The notes: a model not told the origin generated them from the letters alone. Positions 24,401-33,994 are shown, counted from the stretch's first letter. The stretch is 64,000 nt of DNA from Paraburkholderia aspalathi (GCF_900116445.1 NZ_FPBH01000005.1:124001-188000); one strand, 5' to 3'. Numbers and translations: made by a program.

Positions 24401-25869
24401 GGCATATCGATTACAAAACAGGTCAATTCCGGATTGTCCTCAAGCCACGCGCGGCCGCCATGCGCCGATGCGATCTCGCGCACGACTGCGAGGCCCAGAC
24501 CCGACCCGTCGGGCCGGCCTGTGACGAACGGCTCGAAGATACGTTCGCGCTCGCCCGCACTCACGCCGGGGCCATCGTCGATCACTTCGAGACGGAGCCG
24601 CTCGCCTCCATCCTCCGACATGGCGCGCGCCTTGACCGTGACGTGTCCGCCGGACGGTGCGTGACGCAGCGCGTTGACGATCAGGTTATCGAGTGCGCGC
24701 GCCAGTTGCGCCGAATCGAAGACCGGCTGCGTCGTGCAGGACGCAGCTTCGGCCTGCAAGGTTACGTGCCGGCTTTCCGCCCGAGATTCGTGCGTACGGA
24801 CCAGTCCGGCAAGCCACGCCCGCAGGTCGACTTCCTGCGCGCGGACGGTGACGAGCTGGGTAAGCGCGAGCAGGCTCGACAACTGCGACTCGATGCGCCC
24901 CACCTGCTCGATGATGATCTTCAGCGCGGATTCGCGCCGGGCGGCGTCGCCCGCCAGCGCATTTTCCGCTTTGAGCCGCATGGCGCCCACCGGATTGCGG
25001 ATTTCATGGGCGATCTGTGCGGCCATCTTCCCAAGCGCGCCGAAACGTTCCGCCTGCCCGAGTTTCGCGGTCAACTCGTTCGCCTCGCGTTGCAGGTGCT
25101 CTGCGCGTTCGACATAACGATTCAGCGCATCGACGATATGGTCCAGATCGCGCTCGCCAAGTCGATCGATCCGCCTGCCCTGCTCGAGTCGACCGTCTGG
25201 CGCAAGCGCCTGTTCGAGCCGCGTGAGGTTGCGCTTCCAGCGTCTGAGCGCCATCGCGAGCAGCAGCGCCAGCGCCACGATGATCGCTAGCACGCCGGCG
25301 AGGAACGTCGCGGCCCGCTGCCCATACGGCCCAAGCGGCGGCCGCGCGCGCGTGAGCGTCCAGGCGAGCAGGCCGGCATGACGCGGAACCGGACAGGCGA
25401 CGGCGACTATCGCATCGGCGCCTCCAGCGACGACGTCGGCGCGCATCTGGCCGGTGCTGACCACGTTTCGCAGCGTGCGAAGAATGAGCGGTGTCTCAGC
25501 CTCGGGTATATCGCGTTTGACACCGCTACCTTCGTAGGTGGGAAACGCGTAGGCGAGAAAGCCGCTCGGTGCGCTGGGCACGGGTGCGGAAGTCCAGAAG
25601 CCGCCTTCGATACCCTCCGTGCGGACCAGGACGAGATCGAGCACGGCGTGCATAAGATCGACATTCGTTTCGCCCGGCCGCTGCACCGACATGTCGTAGC
25701 GCGACGCGACCGCCGCGCAGGCCGTGGCGGCCTGCTGCTTCGCATCCGCGACACGCTCCCCGAGCGCCGACGACAGCATCACCCACACGGTTACGGTCAG
25801 CAGGCAGCACAGTACGGCGATAAGGATCCACAGCGCGTAAAGCTGGGTGGAAAACGAAGGTCTCGGCAT
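24385..25869 (-). CDS. Sensor histidine kinase
   Basis: 494 residues from the ATG at 25869 (MPRPSFSTQL), where the first membrane helix begins. TM1 about 9-31, a periplasmic sensor of about 150 residues, TM2 about 185-207, HAMP-like linker, HisKA with the phospho-acceptor in AAQIAHEIRNPVGAMRLKAE, and HATPase with NLIVNALRHAPSGG, DDGPGVS and GSGLGLAVV. All catalytic boxes are intact. It overlaps the sigma-54 response regulator by 16 bp. Its downstream regulon probably includes the lipoprotein and perhaps the transporter genes on the same strand (inference). Confidence 0.93.
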   Translation of the reverse strand: MPRPSFSTQLYALWILIAVLCCLLTVTVWVMLSSALGERVADAKQQAATACAAVASRYDMSVQRPGETNVDLMHAVLDLVLVRTEGIEGGFWTSAPVPSAPSGFLAYAFPTYEGSGVKRDIPEAETPLILRTLRNVVSTGQMRADVVAGGADAIVAVACPVPRHAGLLAWTLTRARPPLGPYGQRAATFLAGVLAIIVALALLLAMALRRWKRNLTRLEQALAPDGRLEQGRRIDRLGERDLDHIVDALNRYVERAEHLQREANELTAKLGQAERFGALGKMAAQIAHEIRNPVGAMRLKAENALAGDAARRESALKIIIEQVGRIESQLSSLLALTQLVTVRAQEVDLRAWLAGLVRTHESRAESRHVTLQAEAASCTTQPVFDSAQLARALDNLIVNALRHAPSGGHVTVKARAMSEDGGERLRLEVIDDGPGVSAGERERIFEPFVTGRPDGSGLGLAVVREIASAHGGRAWLEDNPELTCFVIDMPWRPS

Positions 25870-26046
25870 GATGAGCCTGCAAGGGAACTGGAGCGGAACT
25901 TCAGACGCAAAATTCCTGCCTGCACATAGGGACGAGCGACGGTACTCGCGGCGCCAGACGGCCCCGGCGATGCGACGGTCGGCCGCTTCATCGTATCGAC
26001 TGTTTTCAACCAGCAACTGCAGCTCGTTCCAGATTGATATGCCCGA

Positions 26047-26514
26047 TCAGAGGTCGCGCGTGCGCGGGATGACAACCGCCTGGCCGTGCAGTTTGCCGTC
26101 CATGTCGAGAAGCTGCCACAGCGTGGCTTCCTCGATCATGAAGCGCTGGCCCGACTTGGTGATACGCACACCCTTGTAGCCCGCCTCGTAGCCGAGCCGC
26201 TGTACGCGTGCGAGAAATTGCTGCCGCTCCTCGCGGTTCGGAGCCTCGGCCGAGAGTCGGGACGGCAGTCGAGTGATTTCATCCCAGCTATATCCGAAGC
26301 GGCGCTGCGCGGCCTTGTTGCCGTATATAAAGAGCGGGTCGGGATCGGTGTTATGCGCGAGTACCGCGAACGGGGCGTGCTCATAGAGCCATTCGGTAGC
26401 TTCGGCCACGGGCATGGCCTGGTGCACCAGGGGCCGACCAAGTAGCCGGGCATAGCTGTCGGCAAGGAGCTGATAGAAAGCTGGATCGCTGTGGAGTGGA
26501 ATCATCTGGGGCAT
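26047..26514 (-). CDS. MEKHLA-domain (PAS-related) protein
   Basis: 155 residues. The MEKHLA domain is a PAS-like fold of unknown ligand. Visible blocks are YARLLGRPLV, APFAVLAHNTDPDPLFIYGN, AAQRRFGYSWDEITRLPSR and the C-terminal RITKSGQRFMIEEATLWQL. The domain fills the protein. It is co-directional with the kinase and response regulator 178 bp downstream, so it may supply or modify their redox or light-type signal (inference). The start could be ATG 26514 or 26505; neither has a clear ribosome site. Confidence 0.88.
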   Translation of the reverse strand: MPQMIPLHSDPAFYQLLADSYARLLGRPLVHQAMPVAEATEWLYEHAPFAVLAHNTDPDPLFIYGNKAAQRRFGYSWDEITRLPSRLSAEAPNREERQQFLARVQRLGYEAGYKGVRITKSGQRFMIEEATLWQLLDMDGKLHGQAVVIPRTRDL

Positions 26515-26920
26515 TTCGACGGAGATCGTGGGGTCTGTGCGACGGCGGTGGCGCTCACGATACAACATTGGCCGTGAAGGTTTCCAGCTTCCCGGCGCAC
26601 TGTGTTGCTGGTCGAGACTACTTATCGCGAGACGTGAAGTCTCGTTCCCAATTACTCAACAGACCTGTTCGTTCCCCGCGACCGACAACAGCGATCCATC
26701 GCGAACTCACAATCCGCCGCGCCACTCACCGATCACCGCCACCATCGATTGATCTGTTTTTTTGATGCTCAGGTCAAAAATATATCGGTAGTCGAGCATT
26801 TCTGTCGTATCTAGACTTGGCTCCATAGCGTGAAGTAACGATTGCATGTCACAGCAACGGCACACCACGCAGGCTGCAAGCACACGCAGATCGATAACCC
26901 CACTGAGATTCAGTCATACC
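26515..26920. other. Divergent intergenic region between MEKHLA and VOC genes
   Basis: About 400 bp without a supported gene. It is AT-richer than its surroundings around 26750-26830, with a T-run (26755-26763) and AAAAATATATCGG, the best place for divergent promoters. No long dyad was seen. Confidence 0.45.
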
Positions 26921-27352
26921 ATGGACGCCACCACCAACATTCCCCCTTTCCATCTCGCCTTTCCGGTTCACAGCATCGCGTCGGCCCGGGAGTTCTACGG
27001 CGAACTGCTCGGCTGCCCTGAAGGACGTAGCGCCGAAGACTGGGTGGACTTCAACTTCTACGGTCATCAAATTGTCGCTCACCTCGCGCCGGAAGAAGTC
27101 GGCCACGTCAAGACCAGCGCCGTTGACGGTGATGCCGTGCCAGTGCGCCACTTCGGCGTCGTGCTGTCGATGAAGCAATGGTCCGAAATGGCAGGGAAGC
27201 TCACAGCGGCACACACGAAATTCATCATCGAGCCGCACATCCGCTTCAAGGGTGAGGTCGGCGAGCAGGCGACGATGTTCTTCCTCGACCCGTCGGGCAA
27301 TGCACTCGAGTTGAAGGCGTTTGCGAACATGGCTGCACTGTTCGCCAAGTAA
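26921..27352 (+). CDS. VOC-superfamily (glyoxalase/dioxygenase-like) protein
   Basis: 143 residues, one VOC domain. The N-terminal PFHLAFPVHSIASAREFYGELLG has the first metal-ligand His (HLAFPV) and the strand-helix pattern, and FFLDPSGNALELKAF carries the C-terminal Glu ligand. Similar proteins are annotated as glyoxalase/bleomycin-resistance family; the exact reaction is unknown. The start at 26921 (MDATTNIPP) is preferred because homology begins there. It lies upstream of the pxp genes, 62 bp before pxpB on the same strand. Confidence 0.85.
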   Translation: MDATTNIPPFHLAFPVHSIASAREFYGELLGCPEGRSAEDWVDFNFYGHQIVAHLAPEEVGHVKTSAVDGDAVPVRHFGVVLSMKQWSEMAGKLTAAHTKFIIEPHIRFKGEVGEQATMFFLDPSGNALELKAFANMAALFAK

Positions 27353-27414
27353 GTCGTCTGCTCCGTCGCGCTGCGCGCGCCGTTCCCTCTTCGACATCAT
27401 CGCCCTCTATCGTC

Positions 27415-28170
27415 ATGAAACGGACTCTGGTTGCCAATCGCGACGAAATGCCGTCGTGGACCATCCACCCATCAGGAGAACGGCTGCTCATCGTCGAACT
27501 CGCGGGCGGCGACACAGTGCAGGCCAACCGGATGGCGCGCGCCTTCGCTGCGCGGATCGTGTCGGCACGGCCAGATTACGTCACAGACATCGTTCCGGCC
27601 TTGACGACTGTCGGCATCCACTACGACCCGGCACGCGTGCCGCGCGATGCTACCCGGCGGATGCCGTTCGACACGATCCGCGACGCGCTCGGCGCGCTGC
27701 TGCAGAGCGTCGATATCGTGCAGCCCGCGGCGACCCGTATTGTCGAAATTCCCGTGTGCTACGGCGACGAACACGGCCCCGATCTCGACGAAGCCGCCTG
27801 CGCATGCGATCTGTCGTCGACCGAACTCATCGAGCGTCACAGCCGCGCACCCGTGGACGTGATGATGCTCGGCTTTGCGCCGGGACACCCGTATATCGGC
27901 CTGTTCGACGAAACGCTTTCGCTGCCCAGGCGTGCAACACCCCGCACGACTGTCCCGCCAGGCTCGATCGGCCTCGCGAACCGGCAAACAGTTATCTATC
28001 CGCTGACGTTGCCGGGCGGCTGGAATCTGATCGGCCGTACGCCGCTGTCGCTGTTCGCGCCAGCGCGCGCCGAACCGTGCCTCGTGCAGGCGGGCGATCA
28101 GGTCCGCTTCGTGCCGATCAGCGCGGCTCAATTCGACGCGCTCAACGAACACCCGGGAGCCTCTCAATGA
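27415..28170 (+). CDS. pxpB: 5-oxoprolinase subunit PxpB (KipI / allophanate-hydrolase-1 family)
   Basis: 251 residues of the AHS1 domain family. PxpB and PxpC form the ATP-dependent complex that, with PxpA, opens 5-oxoproline (pyroglutamate) to glutamate. The signature VMMLGFAPGHPYIGLFDETLS (around residue 143) and VPPGSIGLANRQTVIYP (around 180) are characteristic. The gene overlaps pxpC by four bases (ATGA). The first 20 residues are longer than in E. coli PxpB. The pxpA partner downstream is broken, so this complex may need a PxpA from another locus. Confidence 0.93.
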   Translation: MKRTLVANRDEMPSWTIHPSGERLLIVELAGGDTVQANRMARAFAARIVSARPDYVTDIVPALTTVGIHYDPARVPRDATRRMPFDTIRDALGALLQSVDIVQPAATRIVEIPVCYGDEHGPDLDEAACACDLSSTELIERHSRAPVDVMMLGFAPGHPYIGLFDETLSLPRRATPRTTVPPGSIGLANRQTVIYPLTLPGGWNLIGRTPLSLFAPARAEPCLVQAGDQVRFVPISAAQFDALNEHPGASQ

Positions 28171-29114
28171 ACATCGAAGTGATCAAGCCCGGCGCATTGA
28201 GCACCTTTCAGGATCTCGGCCGCGTTGGCTTTCAGCATCTCGGGATTCCGGCAAACGGCGCCATGGACGAACGTGCCCACCGCATTGCCAACGCGTTGGT
28301 CGGCAATGCGGCGACGAACGCAACGCTTGAAATTACGCTGATGGGACCGACGCTGAGATTCCTGCACGACACAGTGATCGCGCTGAGCGGCGCCGATCTC
28401 GACGCGAAGCTCGACGCTACGCCGGTCCCGCTCGATCGGGCGACGATGGTGCCCGCCGGCAGCGAGCTTTCTTTCGGCAAGCGCCGCAGCGGCCTGCGCG
28501 CGTATCTCGCGGTGCGCGGCGGCTTCCGCTTCGATCCGGTGATGGGCAGCGCCAGCACCTACACGCGAGGCGGCTACGGCGGTCACGCGGGACGCCCATT
28601 GAAGAAAGGCGATCTGCTCGCCGCTCACGCGCCGACTCGACCTGTACCGCACCATCCGGACCGGACACTATTCGACGAAAACGTTCTGAGCGCGCCGGAC
28701 GCGCCGATCCGCGTACTGCCAGGCCGCGAATGGCAATACTTCTCAATGAAGGCGCAACAGACGTTTCTGCACGAACCTTACCGGCTCGCGCCACAATCGG
28801 ACCGCATGGGCTATCGCCTCGAAGGCGGGCGGCTCGATTTGAGCGCACCACGCGACGTCGCCTCCGAAGCGGTCAGCTTCGGTGCTATCCAGGTACCGGC
28901 GGACGGCCAGCCCATCATCCTGATGGCGGATCGGCAGACCACCGGCGGCTATCCAAAGATCGGTCACGTTTGCGCGGTCGATCTGCCCCGGCTCGCCCAG
29001 AAAATGCCTGGCGAATCCGTGCGCTTCACCCGTGTCGATCTGGAAACCGCGCAACAGCTTCTGCTGTTGCAGGAGGACTGTTTCGCCGCACTGGAACAAC
29101 ACGGTCATGGTTGA
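28167..29114 (+). CDS. pxpC: 5-oxoprolinase subunit PxpC (KipA / biotin-dependent carboxylase-like family)
   Basis: 315 residues, AHS2 domain. It starts at ATG 28167 overlapping the pxpB stop; an apparent longer frame is an artefact. Signatures are [21 protein letters not shown] (residues 2-22), [17 protein letters not shown] and [16 protein letters not shown]. PxpC pairs with PxpB in ATP-dependent 5-oxoproline hydrolysis. The stop overlaps the ATG of the truncated pxpA (29107), so the original operon order pxpB-pxpC-pxpA-biotin carrier is still visible. Confidence 0.93.
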   Translation: MNIEVIKPGALSTFQDLGRVGFQHLGIPANGAMDERAHRIANALVGNAATNATLEITLMGPTLRFLHDTVIALSGADLDAKLDATPVPLDRATMVPAGSELSFGKRRSGLRAYLAVRGGFRFDPVMGSASTYTRGGYGGHAGRPLKKGDLLAAHAPTRPVPHHPDRTLFDENVLSAPDAPIRVLPGREWQYFSMKAQQTFLHEPYRLAPQSDRMGYRLEGGRLDLSAPRDVASEAVSFGAIQVPADGQPIILMADRQTTGGYPKIGHVCAVDLPRLAQKMPGESVRFTRVDLETAQQLLLLQEDCFAALEQHGHG

Positions 29115-29334
29115 AATCGACTTCAACAGCGATCTCGGCGAAAGCTTCGGCGTGTATCGCCTCGGCTGTGACGACGCAATACTTCAGCACGTAACGTCGG
29201 CCAACATCGCCTGCGGTTTTCATGCGGGCGATGCGCAGACTATCGCGGCCACCTTCGCCCGGCAGATCCGCGACGCGTTGACCCGCGCCGGTGTTCTCGT
29301 TACGGCGCCGAGCTGTTCGTGCTCGAATCGATGA
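29107..29334 (+). pseudogene. pxpA: Internally deleted pxpA (5-oxoprolinase subunit A, LamB/YcsF)
   Basis: The ATG at 29107 begins a clear PxpA N terminus ([10 protein letters not shown], then [16 protein letters not shown] to about residue 46). Instead of the usual 250-residue protein, the frame continues with [13 protein letters not shown], which resembles the PxpA C-terminal tail, and then runs into a different reading frame and stops at 29334. I read this as a large internal deletion followed by a second junction with the biotin-carrier gene. It should be inactive, since most of the fold is missing. Confidence 0.85.
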
Positions 29335-29447
29335 AGATGGAAATTCGGGTCGAGGCGGACGTATCGGGCCACATCGGGTCGTATCTCGTCGCAGAAGGAG
29401 AAGTTGTCGAGGAAGTTCAGACTGTAGCTCACTTCATTCCGGACTGA
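29301..29447 (+). pseudogene. C-terminal fragment of a biotin carboxyl carrier protein
   Basis: In another frame from 29301 the sequence reads [18 protein letters not shown] and ends GEVVEEVQTVAHFIPD before TGA. ESMKME is the biotinylation motif with the target Lys, and the remainder is the second half of a biotinyl/lipoyl domain. There is no start or N-terminal half. It is fused out of frame to the pxpA remnant, showing that a biotin-carrier gene once lay downstream, as in operons that pair pxp genes with an acetyl-CoA-carboxylase-like biotin system. Confidence 0.85.
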
Positions 29448-29670
29448 GCCGGTCGATCCTGTCACACCCGGGTATCCGTACTTATATTCGGCATGCTTAT
29501 CATTTTAGAGGTTATTTCCTCGCTGTTTTTTCAGTCCCGGCCCGTGCTGAACGCATCCGGCCAACCCTAGCTGGGTGAACCGAAGCCACCGATCGTGCGT
29601 CGACCTCGCATCGAAGGAATCGGACGCTCTTTCTATCTCGTCCTAGTGTTACCGTCACGTGGGAATCATC

Positions 29671-30993
29671 ATGTCGAATGCCTCAGCTGCAGAGTTCGAT
29701 GTCGAAACGACGCCATCTTCGTCCGTACCCGGCACGACCGCCCGCAAAGCCGCCATCGCTGCAACCGCCGGCACCGCGATCGAGTACTACGAATTCGGTG
29801 TGTACGGTTATATGGCCGCGATCATCGGACCGCTATTCTTTCCTGCCGACAACGCCACCGCGTCACTGCTATCGGTACTGGCCGTGTTCGGCAGCGCGTT
29901 CCTGATGCGCCCGATAGGCGGCATCGTGCTCGGCCGGATCGGGGACAGAATCGGACGCCGCTCGGTCCTGCTCGTCACGGTGATCGGCATGGGCATCGCA
30001 ACCGCTGCGGTAGGCATGTTGCCAGTCGCCTCCACAGCGGGTGTCCTCGCACCCGTTGCGCTGCTAGCCGTACGGCTCGTTCAGGGTTTCTTTTCCGGTG
30101 CCGAAGTGACCGGCGCCGCGGCCTACGTTGCGGAATCGGCGCCGCGCGGCAAACGCGGCCTGTTTGGTTCCGCAACGCCGGTCGGTGTCGCGATCGGTGG
30201 CTCGCTTGCAGCGGCAGTCTGCGGACTGACGACTGCATCGGTCAATAGCGCCGCACTGCATGACTGGGGCTGGCGCATCCCGTTTCTCATGGCGGTGCCG
30301 CTCGTCGTGATTGCTGCGTATATGCGCCGGCGTATTGACGAATCGCTCGCGTTCAAGAAGGTCCTCGAAGCAAGCGAGCCCGTCAAGGCACCGTTGCGCG
30401 AAGTCCTCGCCCATCATCGTGGGGCGATGCTCAGGGTATTTCTGGTGTCGTTCGGACAGAATGCCGGGTACTGGGTCGGCTTCGTGTTCATGAGCATCTA
30501 TATGATCACGTACCTGAAGTACGACAAGACCAGTGTCTTCTGGATGATGTCGCTCGTGAGCATGACGATGGCCGCATTGATGCCGCTCTGGGGTGCGCTG
30601 TCCGATCGGATCGGCCGCCGCAGAGTGCTCGCGATCGGCTTCGCTTCGTACGCGGTCCTCGTGATCCCGATGATGATGCTGATGAACCACCACAATATGC
30701 CGCTGGCGTTTCTCGCGATGTTCATCGTCGCGTTGCCGATGCCGATCGTGCAGTCGGTCGGTTACCCGACCTACACCGAGCAGTTCCCGACGCGCGTGCG
30801 CTACACCGGCATGGCGTTCAGCTTCAACTTCGGCGCGATCCTCGGCGGCGGCGTCACGCCGTATCTCGCCACCGCGCTGATCGGCCACACCGGCAATCTG
30901 CTGAGTCCCGCCGTCCTCCTTGTCGGCGCCGCGGTGGTCGCGCTCGTGACCCTCGCCGGCATCCGGGAAACGGCCGACACATCTCTCGCCTGA
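29671..30993 (+). CDS. MFS transporter of the metabolite:H+ symporter (MHS) family
   Basis: 440 residues, twelve membrane helices. The N-terminal GTAIEYYEFGVYGYMAAIIG and the loop GRIGDRIGRRSVLL are typical MHS features, as in citrate, alpha-ketoglutarate, shikimate and proline/betaine carriers. The second-half counterpart is WGALSDRIGRRRVLA. The start at ATG 29671 is preferred to GTG 29659. It lies between the pxp genes and the D-glutamate-cyclase-family gene, so a 5-oxoproline, D-glutamate or related carboxylate is a reasonable substrate (inference). Confidence 0.9.
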   Translation: MSNASAAEFDVETTPSSSVPGTTARKAAIAATAGTAIEYYEFGVYGYMAAIIGPLFFPADNATASLLSVLAVFGSAFLMRPIGGIVLGRIGDRIGRRSVLLVTVIGMGIATAAVGMLPVASTAGVLAPVALLAVRLVQGFFSGAEVTGAAAYVAESAPRGKRGLFGSATPVGVAIGGSLAAAVCGLTTASVNSAALHDWGWRIPFLMAVPLVVIAAYMRRRIDESLAFKKVLEASEPVKAPLREVLAHHRGAMLRVFLVSFGQNAGYWVGFVFMSIYMITYLKYDKTSVFWMMSLVSMTMAALMPLWGALSDRIGRRRVLAIGFASYAVLVIPMMMLMNHHNMPLAFLAMFIVALPMPIVQSVGYPTYTEQFPTRVRYTGMAFSFNFGAILGGGVTPYLATALIGHTGNLLSPAVLLVGAAVVALVTLAGIRETADTSLA

Positions 30994-31041
30994 CACCAAC
31001 ACACGCAGCGCTTACTTCGCGCCTCAACACGGACACCTGGC

Positions 31042-31866
31042 ATGACGCAAACCACTACAGTCCGCGTCGACGTTGAAGCTCAAGCCGCGCTCGCGCCAAC
31101 GCCCTGGACCGAGCGCGCGAGAATACGGGCAGGCTTCAGCGGCAACACCAGCGGCATGGCGCCTGGCTACGCGCAAGGCAACCTCGTCGTGTTGCCGAAG
31201 GCGTGGGCGGACGATTTCGCCGCCTATTGCCGCGCCAATCCGACACCTTGTCCGTTGATCGGCATGACCGAACCCGGCAGCAGCCTCGTGCCGATGCTCG
31301 GCGACAACATCGATCTGCGCACCGACCTGCCCCGCTATCGCGTATGGCGCGACGGCGAACTGGTCGAAGAACTCGACGATGTCTCGGCGTTGTGGCAAGC
31401 GGATTGGGTCGGCTTCGTGATCGGCTGCTCGCTGTCGTTCGAACACGCTTTGCAGGTTGCCGGTCTGAACGTGCGTCACGTCGACGAACAGAAAGTGGTG
31501 CCGATGTACCGCACGTCGATTCAGACGCGGCAGGTGGGCGCTTTCCGCGGGCCGATGGTGGTGTCGATGCGGCCTTACACGCCGGAGCATGCAGCGATCG
31601 CGTATGCAGTCTGCGAGAAGCTGCCAGGCGCGCATGGTGCGCCCGTTCATATCGGCGATCCGGCCGCGATCGGCATCAGCAACGTCAACGTGCCCGACGA
31701 AGGCGAGCCGACCGCGATTCTCGACGGCGAAACACCGGTGTTCTGGGGCTGCGGTGTCACACCGCAAGCCGCAGTGATCGAAGCACGCCCACCGATCTGC
31801 ATCACGCATGCGCCCGGTCACATGCTGATCTGCGATGTCCGGACCGACGACCTGAAGCTGCTTTGA
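31042..31866 (+). CDS. DUF1445 (D-glutamate cyclase / putative hydro-lyase) family protein
   Basis: 274 residues, close to the usual length of bacterial YcsI-type proteins. Members share a domain with mammalian D-glutamate cyclase, which converts D-glutamate to 5-oxo-D-proline. The hallmark segments RAGFSGNTSGMAPGYAQGNL (29-48), PLIGMTEPGS, FVIGCSLSFE and WGCGVTPQAA are present. Clustering with pxpB, pxpC and an MHS carrier is found in Bacillus (ycs/kip cluster) too, and fits D-glutamate to oxoproline to glutamate. Enzymatic activity of this bacterial protein is inferred only. Confidence 0.88.
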   Translation: MTQTTTVRVDVEAQAALAPTPWTERARIRAGFSGNTSGMAPGYAQGNLVVLPKAWADDFAAYCRANPTPCPLIGMTEPGSSLVPMLGDNIDLRTDLPRYRVWRDGELVEELDDVSALWQADWVGFVIGCSLSFEHALQVAGLNVRHVDEQKVVPMYRTSIQTRQVGAFRGPMVVSMRPYTPEHAAIAYAVCEKLPGAHGAPVHIGDPAAIGISNVNVPDEGEPTAILDGETPVFWGCGVTPQAAVIEARPPICITHAPGHMLICDVRTDDLKLL

Positions 31867-31996
31867 CCTCGCCCACGGCAGCCTGCACTCAATGCCCGGT
31901 GCGGGCGGTACAAGCGGTCTGTTTTTTTGCGCCGCCGCTTTGTGATGAAATACACGCCACACCAACGCCAGCGGCCATCCCACCGCCCCAGACGCC

Positions 31997-32914
31997 ATGA
32001 TGCGCGAACTCAAGACGTTCCTCGCCGTAGTCCGCTTCGGCACCTTCGGCAATGCCGGCTCGCATATCGGTCTGACGCAATCGGCGGTGAGCGCGCAAAT
32101 CAAACGGCTGGAAGAAGATCTAGGGTTTCCGCTCTTCGATCGGACCGGACGCTCCGCAACACTCAACGAAGCCGGCATCAGGACTGCTGCCGTCGCCGAA
32201 GATCTGCTTCGGCAATATGCGACGCTCTCCGCTCAGGCCGGCGACTCGAGCGCAACCGGCTTTCTTCGCATTGGCGCCATTGCGTCGGCCCAGGCTTCGC
32301 TGCTGGTATCCGCGATTCAAAGGTTTCGTGTGAGCTCGCCGGGTTGGCACGTGCGCGTCGTGCCTGGCGTATCGCTGAATCTGCTGGCACAGGTCGACTC
32401 CGGCGACGTGGATGCCGCGCTGATCATCAAACCGCCGTTCGCGTTGCCAGCCGAATTGAAGTGGCACCTCCTCTGCGCCGAGCCCTTCGTTCTACTCGTG
32501 CCTAAGAAGCTCGCAAAGACGCCCTGGCGCGAATTGCTCGCATCGGAGCCGTTCATTCGCTACGACCGGAACTCGTTTGGCGGCCGTCTCGTCGAGCGCT
32601 TTCTGCGCAGGATACGCGTGCGCGTACATGACGTCGTCGAACTCGACGAGTTGCAAGGTATCGTCGGCCTCGTCGAACAAGGCGTCGGCATTGCGTTGAT
32701 ACCGAACGCGGCATCGCTGCATATTCCACGAGGTCTAGATAAGCTGTCGCTCGGCGAGCATACATTCAGCCGCGAGATCGGGCTGGTCGAGCGCGGCGGG
32801 CAAACTCAACGGACGGCGATTGCCGAGTTCAATCGCTGCGTCGTCGAGGCGGCGCCGGGCGGCAGAGCTTCGCCCACGACGATGACACAACGCCCCGGCT
32901 CGGCCGGGGCTTGA
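31997..32914 (+). CDS. LysR-family regulator of the oxoproline cluster
   Basis: 305 residues. HTH at residues 1-60 (ELKTFLAVVRFGTFGNAGSHIG, then SAVSAQIKRLEEDLG) and a normal effector domain. It is co-directional with the DUF1445 gene 130 bp upstream and closes the cluster; the final codons are part of a terminator hairpin at 32892. It probably controls the pxp/MHS/DUF1445 genes (inference from position). The start may be ATG 31997 or 32000. Confidence 0.9.
   Translation: MMRELKTFLAVVRFGTFGNAGSHIGLTQSAVSAQIKRLEEDLGFPLFDRTGRSATLNEAGIRTAAVAEDLLRQYATLSAQAGDSSATGFLRIGAIASAQASLLVSAIQRFRVSSPGWHVRVVPGVSLNLLAQVDSGDVDAALIIKPPFALPAELKWHLLCAEPFVLLVPKKLAKTPWRELLASEPFIRYDRNSFGGRLVERFLRRIRVRVHDVVELDELQGIVGLVEQGVGIALIPNAASLHIPRGLDKLSLGEHTFSREIGLVERGGQTQRTAIAEFNRCVVEAAPGGRASPTTMTQRPGSAGA
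32892..32910. terminator. Hairpin terminator overlapping the LysR stop
   Basis: GCCCCGGC-TCG-GCCGGGGC, a perfect 8-bp stem, ends two bases before the TGA at 32912. It lies between two convergent LysR genes. There is no good U-tract on either strand. Confidence 0.55.
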
Positions 32915-32950
32915 ATGGCGTTAGCGCCACCTCATTTGCAGCGGACACCA

Positions 32951-33904
32951 TCATTTGATGCGATGGCCAGGTGGTTTCCAACCCATCAGTGTCTCTGCGC
33001 TCCATTCCGCTGCGGCAAGTCTGGAGATGAAGAAATCAGCCAACGCGCTAACCTTCGCTGGCCGTGCGCGGGCAGTAGGGGTAACAAAATACAGACCACC
33101 TTCGGGTAGTCGCCAATCAGTCAGAATCGGTTCAAGCTGTTTGTCCGCGAAATACTGTGTCGCGACAAACTCGGGAAGCTCCGCAATGGCAAGTCCTGCG
33201 ATGAGCATGGGCAGTAACGCTTCTACGCTTGTTACTCGCAATGCCCCAGTTGGTGTGATCGTGCATTCCTCGCCACTTTGGTGGGTAAAGCGCCAAACGT
33301 CGCGCTTGCTCCTGTTGGCGTAGGTCAGGCACTGGTGGGCGCCAAGATCGTGTGGGTGCTGCGGTCGACCACAGCGCAACAGATAGGCTGGAGATGCCAC
33401 GACAAACCGACGCACGGGTGCAATGAGACGTGCAGCGAGTGACGAGTCTTCCATGATCGCGATACGAAGCGCGGCGTCGAAGCCGTCTCCGATCAGATCG
33501 GCATGGACATCCGTGAGATGAAGATCCACGGCAATATCCGGATAGGTCCGGAAGAACTCAGGCAGCAACGGGGCAACCCAGCGAGCACCGAAGGACAGTG
33601 GTGCGGCGAGCTTTACCAGGCCACGCGGCCGGCTCGAGGTCTCACGCGCGAAATCCTCGGCCTCCTCGGCGTCAGCGTAGATTTTCGCCGCTCGCTCGGC
33701 AAGCGTATGGCCGTAGTCCGTGAGTGCAAGTCGTCGGGAGGTACGGTTAAAAAGCCTCCCCCCGAGTCGCTCTTCCAGGCGCGTGACCGCCCGGGAAACC
33801 GTGGCGACGGAGACGCCCATTGCCGCCGCCGCGGCTGCAAACGAACCTTCTTCAGCGACCTTCGCGAACATCGCGAATCCTTCAAAGTCCGGTAATTTTG
33901 ACAT
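32951..33904 (-). CDS. LysR-family transcriptional regulator (CrgA-like)
   Basis: 317 residues from ATG 33904; a TTG nine codons upstream is possible. HTH residues 8-65 (FAKVAEEGSFAAAAAAMGVS, ATVSRAVTRLEERLG) with the GGRLFNRTSRRLALTDYG motif typical of the CrgA/DmlR group. Divergent from the glutathione transferase at 33995 with only 90 bp between, a common arrangement for regulator and target in quinone or electrophile response. The effector is unknown. Confidence 0.9.
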   Translation of the reverse strand: MSKLPDFEGFAMFAKVAEEGSFAAAAAAMGVSVATVSRAVTRLEERLGGRLFNRTSRRLALTDYGHTLAERAAKIYADAEEAEDFARETSSRPRGLVKLAAPLSFGARWVAPLLPEFFRTYPDIAVDLHLTDVHADLIGDGFDAALRIAIMEDSSLAARLIAPVRRFVVASPAYLLRCGRPQHPHDLGAHQCLTYANRSKRDVWRFTHQSGEECTITPTGALRVTSVEALLPMLIAGLAIAELPEFVATQYFADKQLEPILTDWRLPEGGLYFVTPTARARPAKVSALADFFISRLAAAEWSAETLMGWKPPGHRIK

Positions 33905-33994
33905 CGGCAATTTTGCAACGATGGTTTTCAATCATTTCTATTTCGAAAAGTAGCACGCTGCCATAAATTTGTCTCGTCGCACAGGAGATAAATC

